Source: Vicugna pacos
Taxonomy: Eukaryota; Chordata; Mammalia; Artiodactyla; Camelidae
NCBI RefSeq assembly: GCF_048564905.1
Contig: NC_133007.1
Span: 23,310,001 to 23,374,000, forward strand
DNA: 64,000 bases
Reading direction: 5' to 3'
Positions 1 through 12,640 of this stretch are shown here, piece after piece; the first letter of the stretch is position 1, and the number at the start of each line of letters is the position of its first letter. The notes beneath the pieces were generated by a model. The model had not been told where the DNA came from and did no database searches. It worked only from the letters and a program-made list of their open reading frames with translations. A program made the translations under genes and the position numbers.

Positions 1-1170
1 TCCTTATATAACAATAAATTAAATGCAAAGAGAATAAAAGGAAGGAAATAATAAAGAAAATATGATTGTAGAAAAAACCAACAAAACCAAATCTTAGTTT
101 TTGAAAAATGTATAAAGTTGATTATCTCCCTATCAAGATCAGAGAGAGAAAGAACAAAGAAGAGAGAGAGGACAAATTTCTAAGATCTGGTAAAACATAA
201 TTATGAACCCCATAGACATTAACATAATAAAAGGAGGATATTATGCACAAGCCAACAGTAAATTAGAAATTTGAACACCTTTGACAAATCCTTTAAAACC
301 ATAACTTACCAAAGCTGACACAAAGAGAAATAGACAACTTGAAAAGAGTTCTTTTAATTTTTTTTAATTAGCTGTGAAATTTAAAACTCCCCCCTCAAAA
401 AGAAAAAAATTTCCCAACACACGTCTTCACTGCTGAATTTTACCAAGTATTTATGAAAAAATAAATAACAGAAATCTTCCCTGAGAACAGAAACATAGGA
501 AAGATTTCTTGACTCATTCTATGAGACAAAAAAACCCCTCAATACCAATAGCAGACAAGGAAATTATAAGAATTTAAGAAACATTGAAAACAAAATATTA
601 GCAAACTGAATCCACATAATACATTGCGAACAAGACAGACAAGCTTCAGAAACACAATTTTGTTTTATCATTTGAGAATCAATAAGTGTGACTCACAATA
701 TTAAAAGGAAAAAGAGATATAAAACATTTTGTCATCTCAAGAAATGCGGAACACGAGGCTAATAAAATTCAACAGCTATCCACTGTAATAATGATAACAT
801 CAAGAAACATTTAGCAACTTTGAAAGTGTTCTCAATCTGATAAAAAGTATCTATGACACACTTACAGCAATTATTGTAAGTAATATAAACTCTTGAATAA
901 TTCTTGTCCAATACAGGTAAAAGGATGAGGATGCCAGTTGTCAATTCTATTCGTCAGTGTACAAGTGTTCATAGCCAGTGCAATTGGGCAAGAAAATGCA
1001 ATAAAAGACAACATGAGACTTGAAAAGAAACGATTCAAATTTCCTAATTTAGAGCTGTCATGAGAGTATGCATAGAAAATCCAAAAGGATTTACAGATAA
1101 AACATTAAACTTAATAAGTTAACAACATGGGTGCTGGAAACAAGGACAAAATATTTTAACATATGTCTAT
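1..1170 (+). mobile_element. Old LINE-1 fragment (ORF2 region), cut by window edge
   Basis: The sequence follows the mammalian LINE-1 ORF2 region in the forward sense, including the stretch around 730-780 that corresponds to the reverse transcriptase segment ending in 'AAAATTCAACA' and the 'GCCAGTGCAATTGGGCAAGAAAA' region near 975. Many stops and indels show a long-decayed copy. It starts before the window and fades out near 1,170. Recognised from memory of LINE-1 consensus sequence, not by alignment. Confidence 0.8.
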
Positions 1171-2400
1171 GTATTAGCAAAAATCACACGAACACACACA
1201 CATGCACACATACTCTCATACAAAGAGTGTTGAAGGGCCCTTGTATTTTAAGACTGAAAGCCTGTTTCTGAAAGTCATTCATCCAGAGGTCACAGTTAAA
1301 CTCATTAGCTGTACTGATGGAGAGGGAAGAAAATGATGTTTTCAAGTCATTTCCTACCCTGCTCAAATCCTAAAGTCCATATTGGCCTAAAATTTCCAGG
1401 TGGGAGAAGTACTTCTAATATCTGTGGCTTGTGTGCTCTGCCTTCTCTTCCTAAGTCCTATAAAAAAAATATATTCAAATCTCCTCTCCTCACGCTTCCT
1501 GCTGCTTTACTTAAAATGAGTTTGGATTGTTTTATTAGAATGAGTTTTCTAGAAAACTGTGGAATAAGTAAAAGAATAAATTAATGTAAACATAAATCAA
1601 GAAATATAACTGAATTGATACAGCACAGATATCAAAGTCCAAGAGCAAGAAAAGCCCTCTGGAGTCTTTTGCTTAAACACTTACCAACCCACCTGCACGA
1701 GTGCCCCTTACCCATCCCGCCTCTCACTCATTCTCACTGAGAAATGAGGAACAGCTTCCTTATGATGAATGTTTATACGTGAACTGTCGTTATAGGATGG
1801 GCACAAGTCGTTTTCTCCAGAGAAGTTCAGGGCAGAGGCAAGGAGAACATAATAATGTTTGCTGTGTGAGAATATTTCAGTAAGAGGAAAATGCAGAATA
1901 TCAACTAAAGAAACAAAAAGAAGGAAGGTGATTTGGAGAGAAAAAAAAAAGACCATTAATACGGCAGTTATATTAACTCAGATTATTTTTACTAAGTAAA
2001 TACATGTGCAAGTAAAGAGATCTTGCCAGGAATCCACCTACAGCAAGCCCTTCTCTCAAGGAATTAACAGTAGAAGGAAAAGGAAAACAAAAATGACTGC
2101 AGTGTTGCAGGTAGCCTGTAAAATGGGCCACCAAGCCAAGGGATGATTACTTCCACTGTAGCACTAAGGAGGGCTTCCTGGAGGAAGAAGCATGTCAGCT
2201 GGGTCTCGTGGTTAGAAAAGCATCCAGGTAGAGGCAGAGAAACTAGGTTGAAAATGCTCAGCATCTCTGCAAATACAATTATCTCAGCATAAGTATAGTT
2301 AGCTGACTTTGACAAATGATATTTCAGCAGAAGCCAGCCAAAAAAAAAAAAAAGTTTTAAAATAAGAAGCCAAAGGGATATCACCATTAAGCTGTGTACA
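1171..2400. other. CD1B downstream flank, no gene recognised
   Basis: AT-rich intergenic DNA with a short CA-rich patch near 1,190-1,210. The stretch around 2,160-2,230 vaguely resembles an L2 fragment. The short open frames here have no recognisable similarity. Confidence 0.5.
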
Positions 2401-2407
2401 TCATTTC

Positions 2408-2413
2408 ATTTAT
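2408..2413 (-). promoter_or_regulatory. Candidate CD1B polyadenylation signal
   Basis: The plus strand reads TTTATT, which is AATAAA on the minus strand, about 266 bases downstream of the CD1B stop codon. Position and sequence fit a polyadenylation signal, but no transcript evidence is available and such hexamers are common in AT-rich DNA. Confidence 0.4.
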
Positions 2414-2678
2414 TCCAAGGTACATTCTTTTTCACATCTCACATCTATGAAATCCGAGTGGATCCTATTTATATCGTCTGATAATAAATGTACAATTTTA
2501 AATTATTTTTCTGGCAGTGTATGAAGTACGATTTATCTTGCAACCTATGGGAGCTCTGATTTGATCAAATCTGATGATTATTTGATGAAACATGATGAGA
2601 CTGACTTCTGAGCTGATAACTTGAGCCTCTGGGCTTCTGGGTACTTATTCCAAACGGAAAAAGAGACACGGTGAGGGC

Positions 2679-5600
2679 TCATGAGATATTCTGATATGGC
2701 CTGTTAAGAACACAAGCAAAAAAATTGCTCTACGTAAGAGATATTTGTACACTCATATTCATAGCAGCATTATTCACAGTACCCAAAGGGCGGAATCAAT
2801 GCAAGTGTTCATGAACCAATGAATGGTTGAAAAAATGTGTTACGCAGCCTCAAAAGTAAAGAAATTTAATGCATGCTACAACATGGGTGAATTATGAGGA
2901 CTTACATGCTAAGTGAAAAAGTGAGTCTCAAAAATGATGACTCCACTTGTACAAGGTACCTAGGGTAGTCAAATTCATAGAGACAGAAAGTAAAATGGGG
3001 GGTGCCAGGGCCTGGGAGGCTAGGAATGGGGAGGTGTGGTTTAGTGGGTATCAAGTTTTAGTTTTTCAAAATGGAAAGAGATCTAGAGATCGGTTGTACA
3101 AAAATGTGGATGTACTCAATCCTACCAAACAGCACATTTAAAAATGGCAAATGCAGTCAGTTTTATGTCATGGATATTTTACCACAATTAAAAAAAAATA
3201 GATTTACATAAAGACGGGAGTTGGGAAGGAAGGGGAAAAGGTCTGGTGGAAATATTGAGGCTAAACTGGTGTACTAAATAAAATGGAGGAAAAGAGTGAG
3301 ACGATGGACAGAAAAGACACATTAAAGATGAAAACTTACCAGCGCCTAAAATGCCATAATGCGAGACAGATCAAAAGGATCAAGGACGGCACCACTATCG
3401 CCAAAGTTATCAGGACGATGGAGGTGGGACGTCCTGGCAATTGGGAGAGGACACAGGGATGTCACTTCAAGATGCATTATTAATTCTCCTGGCCTTCCTT
3501 TGCCCACCTGAGTGTCAGCAACACATTCATCTGCTTCTGATGTGTTGGCATCTCCAATTCCCTCTTTCAGATGCCCAGACATCATATATTCACAGCCATC
3601 CTTTGTCTCTCCCCCTTGCCCTACTCACCCAGTCCACAGGTCCTTCACACCTACCTCTTCTGTACCTTAGATCATCTATTTTTATCTCTCTTGGGACTGA
3701 AGTCCCAGAAATAAATCTCAATTTCTCTCCTTCTCTCATTCATCAACTCCCTCCCCTTCCCCAGTCCTCCCTCTATACTGGAGGACCAGCTCCTCCCATC
3801 CCCAGCTGGGCCCCCGTTCTTTCTCACCCCAGTACAGGACGATGTCCTGGTCTCCGAGACTGCTGTGTCTCACCCGGCAGCTCAGGCCCGCCGCCTCCCT
3901 GGCCGCCACATCCAGGGTCACTCGGAGGTACCACGTCCCGTCTGCCTGGGGCAGGACGTCACCTCGCTGAGTGCCTGGCTGCTCCTGCTCACCCCGCATC
4001 CACATCGCCCACACGGGTTTTGGATGGAAGCCAGAGACATGGCACACCAGCAGCAGACGGCCGGGCCCGGGAGTGGGGCCACTGGACAGCCAGGCCTCTG
4101 GCTTCACTGGGGCAGGAAGAGGCAGGGAGAGTGTCAGATTATGACTCTAGAGTATAAGGACTGGGAAACCCATAAGTTTGGACAGCAACCTCTTCTACTC
4201 CTTTGGGAACCAAATAATCTGTTGATTAAGCCTTAATTACCTCCTACTTAATTACCTCCTACTCTTTTTTTTTCCAGAAGAAATTTTTAATATTTGGAAC
4301 CTTTGGTATCAGGAAGCTGAAAAACCAAAAAAAAAAAAAAAACAAGAATTTTTTTAAATTACACTAGAATAAAAGTCTGTAAGGACATGTAATGGAACTA
4401 TAATTTTAAGGAGAAAAAGAAATGACCTAAAATATCTGGTAGTTCTTTTCTCCTGTGTGTACCATACAATCTGGTTTCTTTGTATGTCTCATAAATGTTT
4501 TTCGTTGTTGTTGAAAACTGCACATTTAAAATAAAATAAAGTGGCAACCCTGGAAAAAAAATATCTGATAGTTAAAAAGGAACTTGTTCATGTATATTTA
4601 GAAATAGATGATGAAGTATCAAATTAGAGCATCAAGATTGTATAGTTACCTCCTACTCTTGAATTTAAAGAAGGCTGTGTGAAGTGAGAGGGAAAAGTGT
4701 TGAGGAGAGGACAGGACTAACCTTGCCTCTGCAGTTCCGCCTTCCCTGCATCGAGGACACCGAAGAGATACTGAGGGCAGGTTTCCAAAAGAAGCTTCGC
4801 AACAGTGTCGCAAATACCTTGGTACTGAGAGATGAGCGTGCAGAACTGCTGTGCCCGGCTGCCGCCCTCTGGGGCAGGTGCACAGGAGTCATTCTTGATG
4901 CTCAGGAAATCCAGTCCTCCTAAAGCGCCTCTCAAGAAGCTAACTGTGGGCTTCCCAGGATGCAGCTCACAGCCTGCTATGCCCTGGATCAGAAAGGGAT
5001 CTGAATAGAAGGAGAACAAAGGAAAAGTTATTTTAAAGCAAACAAGAAAGAAAGGGATCCGAAAAGGACGTAGGACCTTGGATTTGGCTCAGCAGAAAGG
5101 TCTGAGGTGTGAAATGATGACCCCAAAACCAGTTGCAGTATTCAGCGACTTCTCAGAAAGAAGAGGCCTGAGGAAAGGTATGTGTGTCAAACGTGGTGGA
5201 GATGGGCTGCTGTAAGGATGGAGGGCCGGCAGGAGGGGAGAATTGCATCCACACGTGTGATGGAGTCAGTACAGCATCCCACGGTGACAGGGAGAGTTAC
5301 ACTGAGAGAAGGGATCAGGCAGGAGGTGCTTGAGGAGATGGACTGGAGGAGGCAGAAGTCATACTTCAGTTTACTCAGGCACAGGATAGGAGAGAAGTGA
5401 GGGCTTCTTCCTTGGAGTCTGAGAGAAGCAAGTTAGGCACAAACAAGCCAGAAACGTTTATAAATGAGGACTGTCATCTATCGGACAAGAGTCCAAGAAA
5501 CAGGAGGAATCTGGGACACTTTGTGGAGGTACGGAGTCAGAACTGGTGACCATGCTAGAGAAGTGTGTGCCCACGGTTGGGTAGAGTGGGAAGGAGGGGA

Positions 5601-6253
5601 CCAAGATCAGAAGGAGTAAGAGCCTGAACCGAGAGAGAGAAAAGTCATTGTGAATCTGCCCAGATCAGAAGGCTGTACTCACATTCCAGGTGGAATTCAC
5701 TGGCACGGTCCTGTACTTCCCGAATGAATCCGATAAGGTAGACTCGGAATAGTTCCTCTAGTTCTATCACCTCTTCCTCACTGAAGTTGCCCTTGGACCA
5801 GGGCTTCAGGAAAATGGCAGTGCCCGACTCACTGTCCCAGCCATGAATCTGCAAATCATCCAACCAGCCTGAGCCTTGATTTTGCGCCCAGGTGCTGTTG
5901 GCAAACTGTGAGATCTGGATGACATGGTAAGAGGTCGGCCCCTGGAAGGCTGTGGGTAGTGGAATGATCAGAATTAGGAGAAAGAAGACACAGGATGGAG
6001 TGGAAAATAACCCAGAGTCTGAAGAACATAGAGCCTGAGACATTTGCCTACCCCAAGTCATCTCTGTCCCCAACCTTCCGAATGGGGGAAGAGGGCTGGA
6101 GACGGGAGGGCCCAGACCCTTAGTGGCAGGTGCAGCGTGCTTTGATCCAGACCCCCTGCACGCGTGCTGGGGGCTGCCGGAGTAACACTCACCGTCCTCA
6201 TTGTCACCACCTGGGAAGATAACTGCTAGCAGTAGAAGTGACAGAAGCTGCAT
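2679..6253 (-). CDS. CD1B: CD1B, lipid antigen-presenting glycoprotein, six exons, intact
   Basis: Membrane protein that pairs with beta-2-microglobulin and presents long-chain lipids to T cells. Coding exons on the minus strand: 6193-6253 (signal peptide), 5683-5949 (alpha-1), 4722-5000 (alpha-2), 3828-4106 (alpha-3), 3340-3433 (transmembrane) and 2679-2700 (tail). All junctions are GT-AG, the phases fit, and the joined frame is 333 codons plus stop, the length I recall for human CD1b. The alpha-1 start [12 protein letters not shown], the segment [15 protein letters not shown] and the alpha-2 segment [14 protein letters not shown] are CD1b-like. The alpha-2 pair SC...FC matches the CD1b-specific disulfide. 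N-glycosylation sequons NST, NFS and NDS are present. Alpha-3 has the Ig C1 motif [12 protein letters not shown]. The tail RRWPYQNIS keeps YQNI, a YXX-hydrophobic motif of the kind that binds AP-2/AP-3 and routes CD1b to late endosomes. The start codon was chosen because it gives a typical leader ([16 protein letters not shown]). Confidence 0.93.
2740..3200 (+). mobile_element. LINE-1 3' end inside CD1B intron 5
   Basis: Resembles the end of ORF2 and the 3' untranslated region of an older mammalian LINE-1 (L1MA/L1MB type), ending in a short A-run near 3,190. It lies antisense to CD1B between the transmembrane and tail exons. It is old and has no open frame of note. Confidence 0.8.
4240..4680. 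other. CD1B intron 3 interior
   Basis: AT-rich intronic DNA between the alpha-3 and alpha-2 exons. The part around 4,440-4,560 resembles an L2 fragment ('GTTGAAAACTGCACATTT', then 'GTGGCAACCCTGG'). The resemblance is weak and the remainder shows nothing recognisable. Confidence 0.35.
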
Positions 6254-7590
6254 TTCACCGGGAAGCAGAACTTCTGACTCTCAAAGCTGGTGTTTGACCT
6301 CTAATTTCAGCAAAACTTTTTCTCAGCACTCTATAGTGACTTCCTCTCTCTTCCAACGGACAAATCTCTTCCTCACCCACATTGCGCATCAAAGGCAAAC
6401 TGCGCCTCCCACATTCTGGGCTCCCACTCTGCCTCTCATTTCCATACCAGCCTTTGCCTCTGAGATTTTTTTTAAATCTCTTTGACTTCCAGCTGTTTCC
6501 TTGACTTCAGCTTCCTTTATTCTTACTCTTTGGAAAGCCCCCAGGTGATGCTGAAAGTTAACTTGACCTCCCTGATCCTTTATTTCCACATCTGTTTAAT
6601 AAGAGGGTAATATTAAACAATTGCTAAGCGTGTAGTCTGTAGAAGGATTCCTTTGTTTTATCCACCCAACTGGACCTTCCTCCCCACTGCCAATATATTT
6701 AGCATCCACTGAGCAAAATATCTGGACTCTAACCAACATGTTAGCTTTAAGGATAACTCTTGGATTTTCCTCCACTCAGGAAAAAAATAAACGGATATGT
6801 AGTATCTGGCAGAAATGTGGTAGTAAAACATTTCCAGTGAAAGAGGTTTTCACTAAATGATCCTAATTAAATAGATAAGAAAATGCAAAATAATAATGTA
6901 GGCTGTCTTAATTCCCGGATATAAATCACTCACAATATGAAGACTAGACTTCATCCAAGATTATCACTACCTAATTGTAAAATCCAGAATAACTCTTCAA
7001 ATTCTAAAGCACGTAAATTTGAACAATATCCCTAGAATCCAATACATGATATAATCTAATCCACTTTCTGTAACAAATAACAACAGAGATATAACATTAA
7101 CTGCCTTTATATCATTACATTCCATCTTTTTTTCTTTTTTGTAAGCCTTGAGTTTAAGGTAGGACACCTGAGATTCAGCTGATACGATGCACCGTTGATT
7201 CACTGGCAAGAACACGTTTTAAGAACTTGGCGGTGTGCAAGCAGAATGAGTAGATTAATTCTCCCACACAGCAAATGTACCACTGATGGTGACGTGGGCA
7301 GTTAGCCTCAGAAAGAATACCAAATGGATCCAGGTGAGTGCTCACAATACCCTGGTGTACATTCAGAGAGAGGCATGCTCTGAGAATCACAAAGAAAGGG
7401 AGGCTCTGAAAACTCCAGCCCCATTTCAGGGAGTCAGACAATGGAAAAGTGCACTTGAGCTCCTCGCACCATTGTTGCTATCACTGTCATTGTCCCCTGC
7501 TTGGCTGAAACTTGACTAACGGCACTAAAACATTCACCAGAACATAAAGATGATGGCCAGAAAGAGGGGCACTCAAAACAATTTTTACAT
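6254..7590. other. CD1B upstream flank
   Basis: Upstream side of CD1B, which should hold its promoter. I see no convincing TATA box or coding exon. The short open frames have no recognisable similarity. Confidence 0.4.
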
Positions 7591-8099
7591 AAGCCACTCC
7601 ACACTAATCTGTAAAGGCTCCTCCCTCAATGGAGGGGAACTTCCAGAACAAAAGCCTGAGTGGAAACAAATATCTTAAAGTCAAGATTACGCCCATCAAG
7701 AGGCTCAGAAGATAAGGTCCTGCCTTTATTGGTGAAAAGTGGATGGAGAGTGTAGGAATTAAAGGGTGAAAATTTACCTCTGATTTCCCCAAGTTCCTAA
7801 CAACAGTAAATACAACAAGGATCCTAAAATCTATCCCAAAAGCAAAGAAGATGCACATCTTGGATCCAAAGGTAAGATTTCTGCAGACCTGAGGACAACA
7901 GAGGACCTTCCACTGAAGTATATAAGGCAGCTGCCCAAGGGAGCTGGTATCTAGTGACTGCCTGAGGACTGCTCCTGTGTGCAGTCCTAGAGGGTCTGAG
8001 TCCTGGCCACAGTGCCTAAAGATTATTGAAATTAAATACAAATGGAGACCGGATGTGAGAATTCCCTGAGCAGTCAAAAACATTTATAAGCCATGTAAG

Positions 8100-8450
8100 A
8101 ATAACTAAATCTAGCATATTTCATGAATGTAAGTGAAACTCAAACTAGGTTATTTTTTGTAAATGGCTCTGACAATTAGGAAAGAAACTAAAGCCATCTT
8201 CCCAAAAATGGTAAGAGATAATCACTTTTAACCAATCCCCTGCCATCTGGAAACCCCCCACCGTGACAACCAGTCATTGTAAAGATTAATCACTTCCTCA
8301 TTTTTACTTTGTAAGTCATCCTAGCACTTCATGCCCCTGAGCTTTATATCACCCTTTGACTTTGGGAGCTCCCAGTTTGTGAGCTGTTTTTATATGCACA
8401 ATAAACTCTTACTAAGTATTCGTTTGTTGATGTGGTGGTTTTAATTTTGC
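8100..8450 (+). mobile_element. LTR-like retroviral fossil (tentative)
   Basis: The stretch ends with features typical of a mammalian retroviral LTR: a TTTATAT-containing region, a purine/pyrimidine-rich segment and 'GCACAATAAACTCTTACT', a polyadenylation signal followed by a CT-rich tail. No internal viral region is seen, so if correct it is a solo LTR remnant. The family is not assigned. It is old and decayed. Confidence 0.35.
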
Positions 8451-8470
8451 TATTTCTGGATTTTGGACAA

Positions 8471-9300
8471 GATACTAAACCAGACATAGGAGAGTAAAAC
8501 ACATAAGTAGCCTATGGTATTACTTTATTTTAAGTTTGGTGATTTTAAACAGGTAATAAAAGTTAAGGATAAATCCAAAAATGACAAGTATATTTTGATC
8601 TACTTATTTATTTATGCACTCATTCATTTTTTCCAACAGGTATTTATTGACTGCCCACTGTTTGCACCTATAATGGCTCTACTCTACCTTCTCACCATCC
8701 AAATTGTCATCACCCCTCCCACCTTATCCCAAACTTGGAAGTGAGTTCACAGACTCCCTTTTAGCTTAGGAACCTTACCGGGCTTAATCTAGTCCAGGAT
8801 CCATAAATTCTAAAGCGTTCACGTAAACCTCAAAATTGATCTGTAAGAGACAGCTTTTCAGTGAAAACGTACCTGCTTCCCCAGTTACTTGGATGCAGAG
8901 AGGTTTAAACTTCTGAGACAGACTGACCGGCAAACCCAATGCATTTTTGCCTTATTGACCCTTCAATTCAAATTGGATGTTTCTGGATTTTGTTTTGTTT
9001 TGTTCTTTACATGATACTGCCCCTGTAGGTTTACTTTGTTGTTGTCTTTCTCTTAAGTGAGGTCCATATGATCCTTATAGCTAAGTAACAGATACCCGTG
9101 CAGGTAGATCTGGAATTCAAATTCTACTATCAAATTCTATTTTATTGTTTGCTTGCATCTGCGATTGTTGAGAAAACTTCTGTCAATTTGTTATTACTTT
9201 CTGGGCAATGTTTTCTTTGTAAAGATTTTCCGTTTTTTCCTCCATTCTTCCCTCATGGAACATCTCAGACTCTGGAGTTTCATATTACAGTGTGAATATC
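8471..9300. other. Intergenic DNA, nothing recognised
   Basis: AT-rich sequence with no exon, RNA gene or repeat that I can name. Confidence 0.4.
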
Positions 9301-9970
9301 TCATAATTGCTTATTCATTTTTTGCTGAGGTGAGATATAACATAACATTAACCATTTTAATGTGTACGATTCGGTAGCACTTAATACATTACCACGTTGT
9401 GCAACCACCAGCTCCAACAACTTTCAAAACACTTTTTTTCACTCCCAAAGAATATCCCATACCCATTAAGCCGTCATCCCCTCCCATTTCTCCTCCGCCT
9501 CAGGCTCTTACTTACCAACAATCTTCTTTCTGTCTCTGTGGATGTACCTATTCGGAACCCCTCATATAAAGGGAATCATGCACTATGTGCCCTTTTGGGC
9601 CTGGCTTCTTTCACTTAGCGTAATGTTTCTGAGGTGCATCCAGCTTGTATCACGCACATTCCTTTCCTTGGCTGAGTCACAGTCCATTGTGTATATATAC
9701 CACATTCTGTTTATTAATGGGTCGATTAATGGAAGGACGTTTGGCTGTTTCTTTCCATTCACTACTCACTATTCACTACTGTGAATGCTTCTATGTACAT
9801 CCCTGTACAAATATTTGTTTGAACATATATTTTTAACTGTTATGGATATTATGCCTAGCGTTTGAATTGCTGGGTGAAATGGTTAAATCAGTGTTTAACT
9901 CTGAGTAGCTCCCAGTTTTCCATCGCAGTTGGAACAACTTACATTCCTACCAGCAGTGTGTGAAGGATGG
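9300..9970 (-). mobile_element. Old LINE-1 3' region
   Basis: The plus strand reads as the reverse complement of a LINE-1 3' region, beginning 'TTTGCTGAGGTGAGATATAAC' and running through segments for the 'GGAATCATGCACTATGTGCCC' and 'CCATTGTGTATATATACCACA' parts typical of these elements. It is decayed and non-coding. Confidence 0.7.
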
Positions 9971-9974
9971 AATT

Positions 9975-10071
9975 TTAGCTAGATGATAGTTAGATAGAGA
10001 GGTAGAAAGATAGATAGATAGATAGATGAGAGATAGATAGATAGACAGATAGATAGGCAGATAGATAGACA
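9975..10071 (+). repeat. (GATA)n microsatellite
   Basis: Interrupted tandem array of GATA/TAGA units with GAGA and CAGA variants. It lies at the edge of the preceding LINE-1 fragment. Confidence 0.9.
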
Positions 10072-12180
10072 CTGTATTAGAGGTAAAAACTAATATTTTA
10101 AATAGTATTATTAACTACTTAAGATAAAAATATACTAATAGTAATAGAGAATATTTGAAATATTTTTGCAATCCTCTTTAACATCTGACTTATAGAAGAC
10201 AGCTATATTTTCATACCTGCTTCCAAATACAATCTGATGCAGCATTACATGCCATAAAGTCTCTAGGAAACAATGTACACTAAAATAACATCATAGTACT
10301 GTGACAAGAATAGTTTTGAACTCATGGACCCTCTGAAAGGGCGTCAGGAACCCCCAGGCACCCTGAACACACCCTGAGGACAACTGACCTAGACCCGGCA
10401 TTTCTCTAGGGGATATGTAAAGGCATCACATCTTCTTTCTAACTTATAATATTTCTAAAAAAAAAAGATATATTCTCCTAAATAGCTATCTCATTACCCT
10501 GAGATAACCAAAACAGATTAAATAGTTAATTCTTTTCATTTATTTACAAGTTTTCAAGAGAATGAATTGTTTGTATAGCCTCCTAGGTGACCAATGAGTT
10601 AGTTTTTGCGTGACTGCATGACTCGTGAGTTTCAACACTTTTGAAATGCTTGACTCTTTCCTGGCCATTGTTTTTCTTCAGGCTCACGTTGTCCCGTCTG
10701 TGATATGGGATTCTTTTCAAGTCAGCCACTTCTGACCTTTCAACTCATCTTTATTCCTTAGCTCTCCAGGACTTCCTGGTGTGGCATAGTTGTTCCAGAA
10801 TCTTGTAGAAATTCTCTTCCCCAAACTTGAAATTAGCCATTTCTCCAAAGTGTTTTAGTTCCTTTTAGTGAGAAAATATGTTGTGGAAGCCATTATCTAA
10901 AATCCCAGGTCAGACTTGGTTTCTGGGCTTTTTCAGTGGCTGGGACCTTTTCTTATTTTTAGGGATAAATACTGTGGTTTCATATTCACACTTTCAATTC
11001 AAGTTTAAAACTACAGAGCTTTACTCATCTATCTCACATCAGCTTCTCTTCTCCCACACAGAAAGTCCTGGTTCCCAGTGAGTCAACACAATGATGCTCC
11101 CACCCAGCCCCACTGTACACTGTACTCTGGACAGGTCCCCTGTCCTGCTGTGCACTGTATCCCACTAGACTGTACGCTCATGCTGGTCTTAGAATAGCAA
11201 TAGCTTGACCACCAACAATATAATTTTTCATAATTTATGATTTGTTTTCTGATCCTACAGCTTATTCCCTGGACGTAGTAAATTGCTGTGTTTTAAAGTC
11301 GCTTGAAATAGTCCCTGATTTGTGTTCTGTCACCAACTTGATAAGTGATTACATGTCTTGTGGCATTTTGCTGCCCATTTTTCGGAACTGAAACTCTTGT
11401 TTGTTGTGAAATGTCTACATGGAGTAGGACATCCTGAATGTCAGGGTAAGGAGCTCAGCAAATCCTTTCTCCAAGTAGCAGTGATAACATGGGACAAAAT
11501 TTTCAAAATAAGCCATTTCAGAATTCTAGAAATTGACCAAAGCCATACAACAGATTGAGAAGGGCTTATTCAAGAAGAACTACCAGGACCTCAGCAACAG
11601 CACTGGGGTCCACTTAACACAGGGCTGCTCCCTCCCTTCCCTTGGCTTGGTGATGCTGTAAGCTGAGGACCAGCAGTCTTGCTGCCACCAGAAGGGAACC
11701 CCCAACTCGGTGCCCCACAAGGAGCCCCATGCCCTGGGAGATTGCAGAAAACAATAGCAATTGTGGCAAAATTCAAAGGTCAACAGTACAGCTCCTGAGG
11801 TTGCAATGCTGGTGAAGGCAAAAAAGAGACCAGCAAAAAGTTAACAAAGACATCTGGGAAGTGACACAGTCATCGTGGACTTTGATAAGCTCCCACTTAT
11901 TCCCAGAGGTTTGGAAGCTGCGCACAAACTAAGGAGAGACGGAAGAGGACCACAGTTACCTACTTCTCCCTGGCCAAACATGGCACCTGGCACAGAGAAA
12001 AAGTAAAAGCCAGAGCAGATTTGTAAACTGCTTTAATGGTAAGTGTGTGCTCCAGCCCACACGCATCCCCTTAGCAAAAGGTAGAAGCCTGACCGGTTTC
12101 AAGTGTCAAGGCATTACCTCTGACTAATCGTTGGCTACCACCAAGCTGTGCTGACTTAGGGATGGTTCCCAGGAGGCCGG
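10072..12180. other. Intergenic DNA, nothing recognised
   Basis: No CD1 exon, RNA gene or nameable repeat is visible. The short minus-strand open frames around 11,580-11,783 overlap each other in different frames and resemble no family I know. Confidence 0.4.
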
Positions 12181-12290
12181 GAAAAAGAAAGAAAAGGAGA
12201 GAAAGATTAACAGGAGAGAGGGAGACAAGGAGAAGGAGGAAGAGGAGGAAAGAAGGAAGAAAGGAAAGAAGGAAGAAAGAAAAGAGATCT
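12180..12290 (+). repeat. GA-rich low-complexity tract
   Basis: Almost pure purine run of GAAAGA, GGAGGA and GAAGGAA units. It explains the serine/phenylalanine-rich open frames on the opposite strand. Confidence 0.85.
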
Positions 12291-12419
12291 TTATTTTTTT
12301 AAAAATGAGCAGAGACATCAGTGGCTACAAACTGCAAGGCAGCCAGAACCGAAAGAATTTGTCCAGGCAGGTAGCTTAAAAAAAAAAAAAGAAAAGAAAA
12401 GAACCACACACAAAAGATG

Positions 12420-12640
12420 AAACAAACAAAACAATGATGGCTTGATCTGAAGAGCCTCAAACTGGAAATAAACCAAATGACCATCGAAGAGTGGATGGAT
12501 AAAAAACAAAATACAGTGTATTCATGCATGGAATTCTATCGAATAATTAAAAGGAATAGACTGCTCATAACACTGAGAAGCAACATGGATGACATATAAC
12601 CATATGCTAGGCAGTAAATAAAAAGCCAAATACAAATAGT
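12420..12640 (+). mobile_element. Old LINE-1 3' fragment
   Basis: The sequence around 'CAAATGACCATCGAAGAGTGG' and 'GAATAGACTGCTCATAACACT' follows the terminal ORF2 region of an old LINE-1. It is truncated on both sides and abuts the LINE-1 5' region that follows. Confidence 0.6.

Noticed and set aside
3441-4157. 238-residue plus-strand open frame
   Set aside because: Antisense shadow of the CD1B alpha-3 exon; proline/serine-rich chance frame with no recognisable family.
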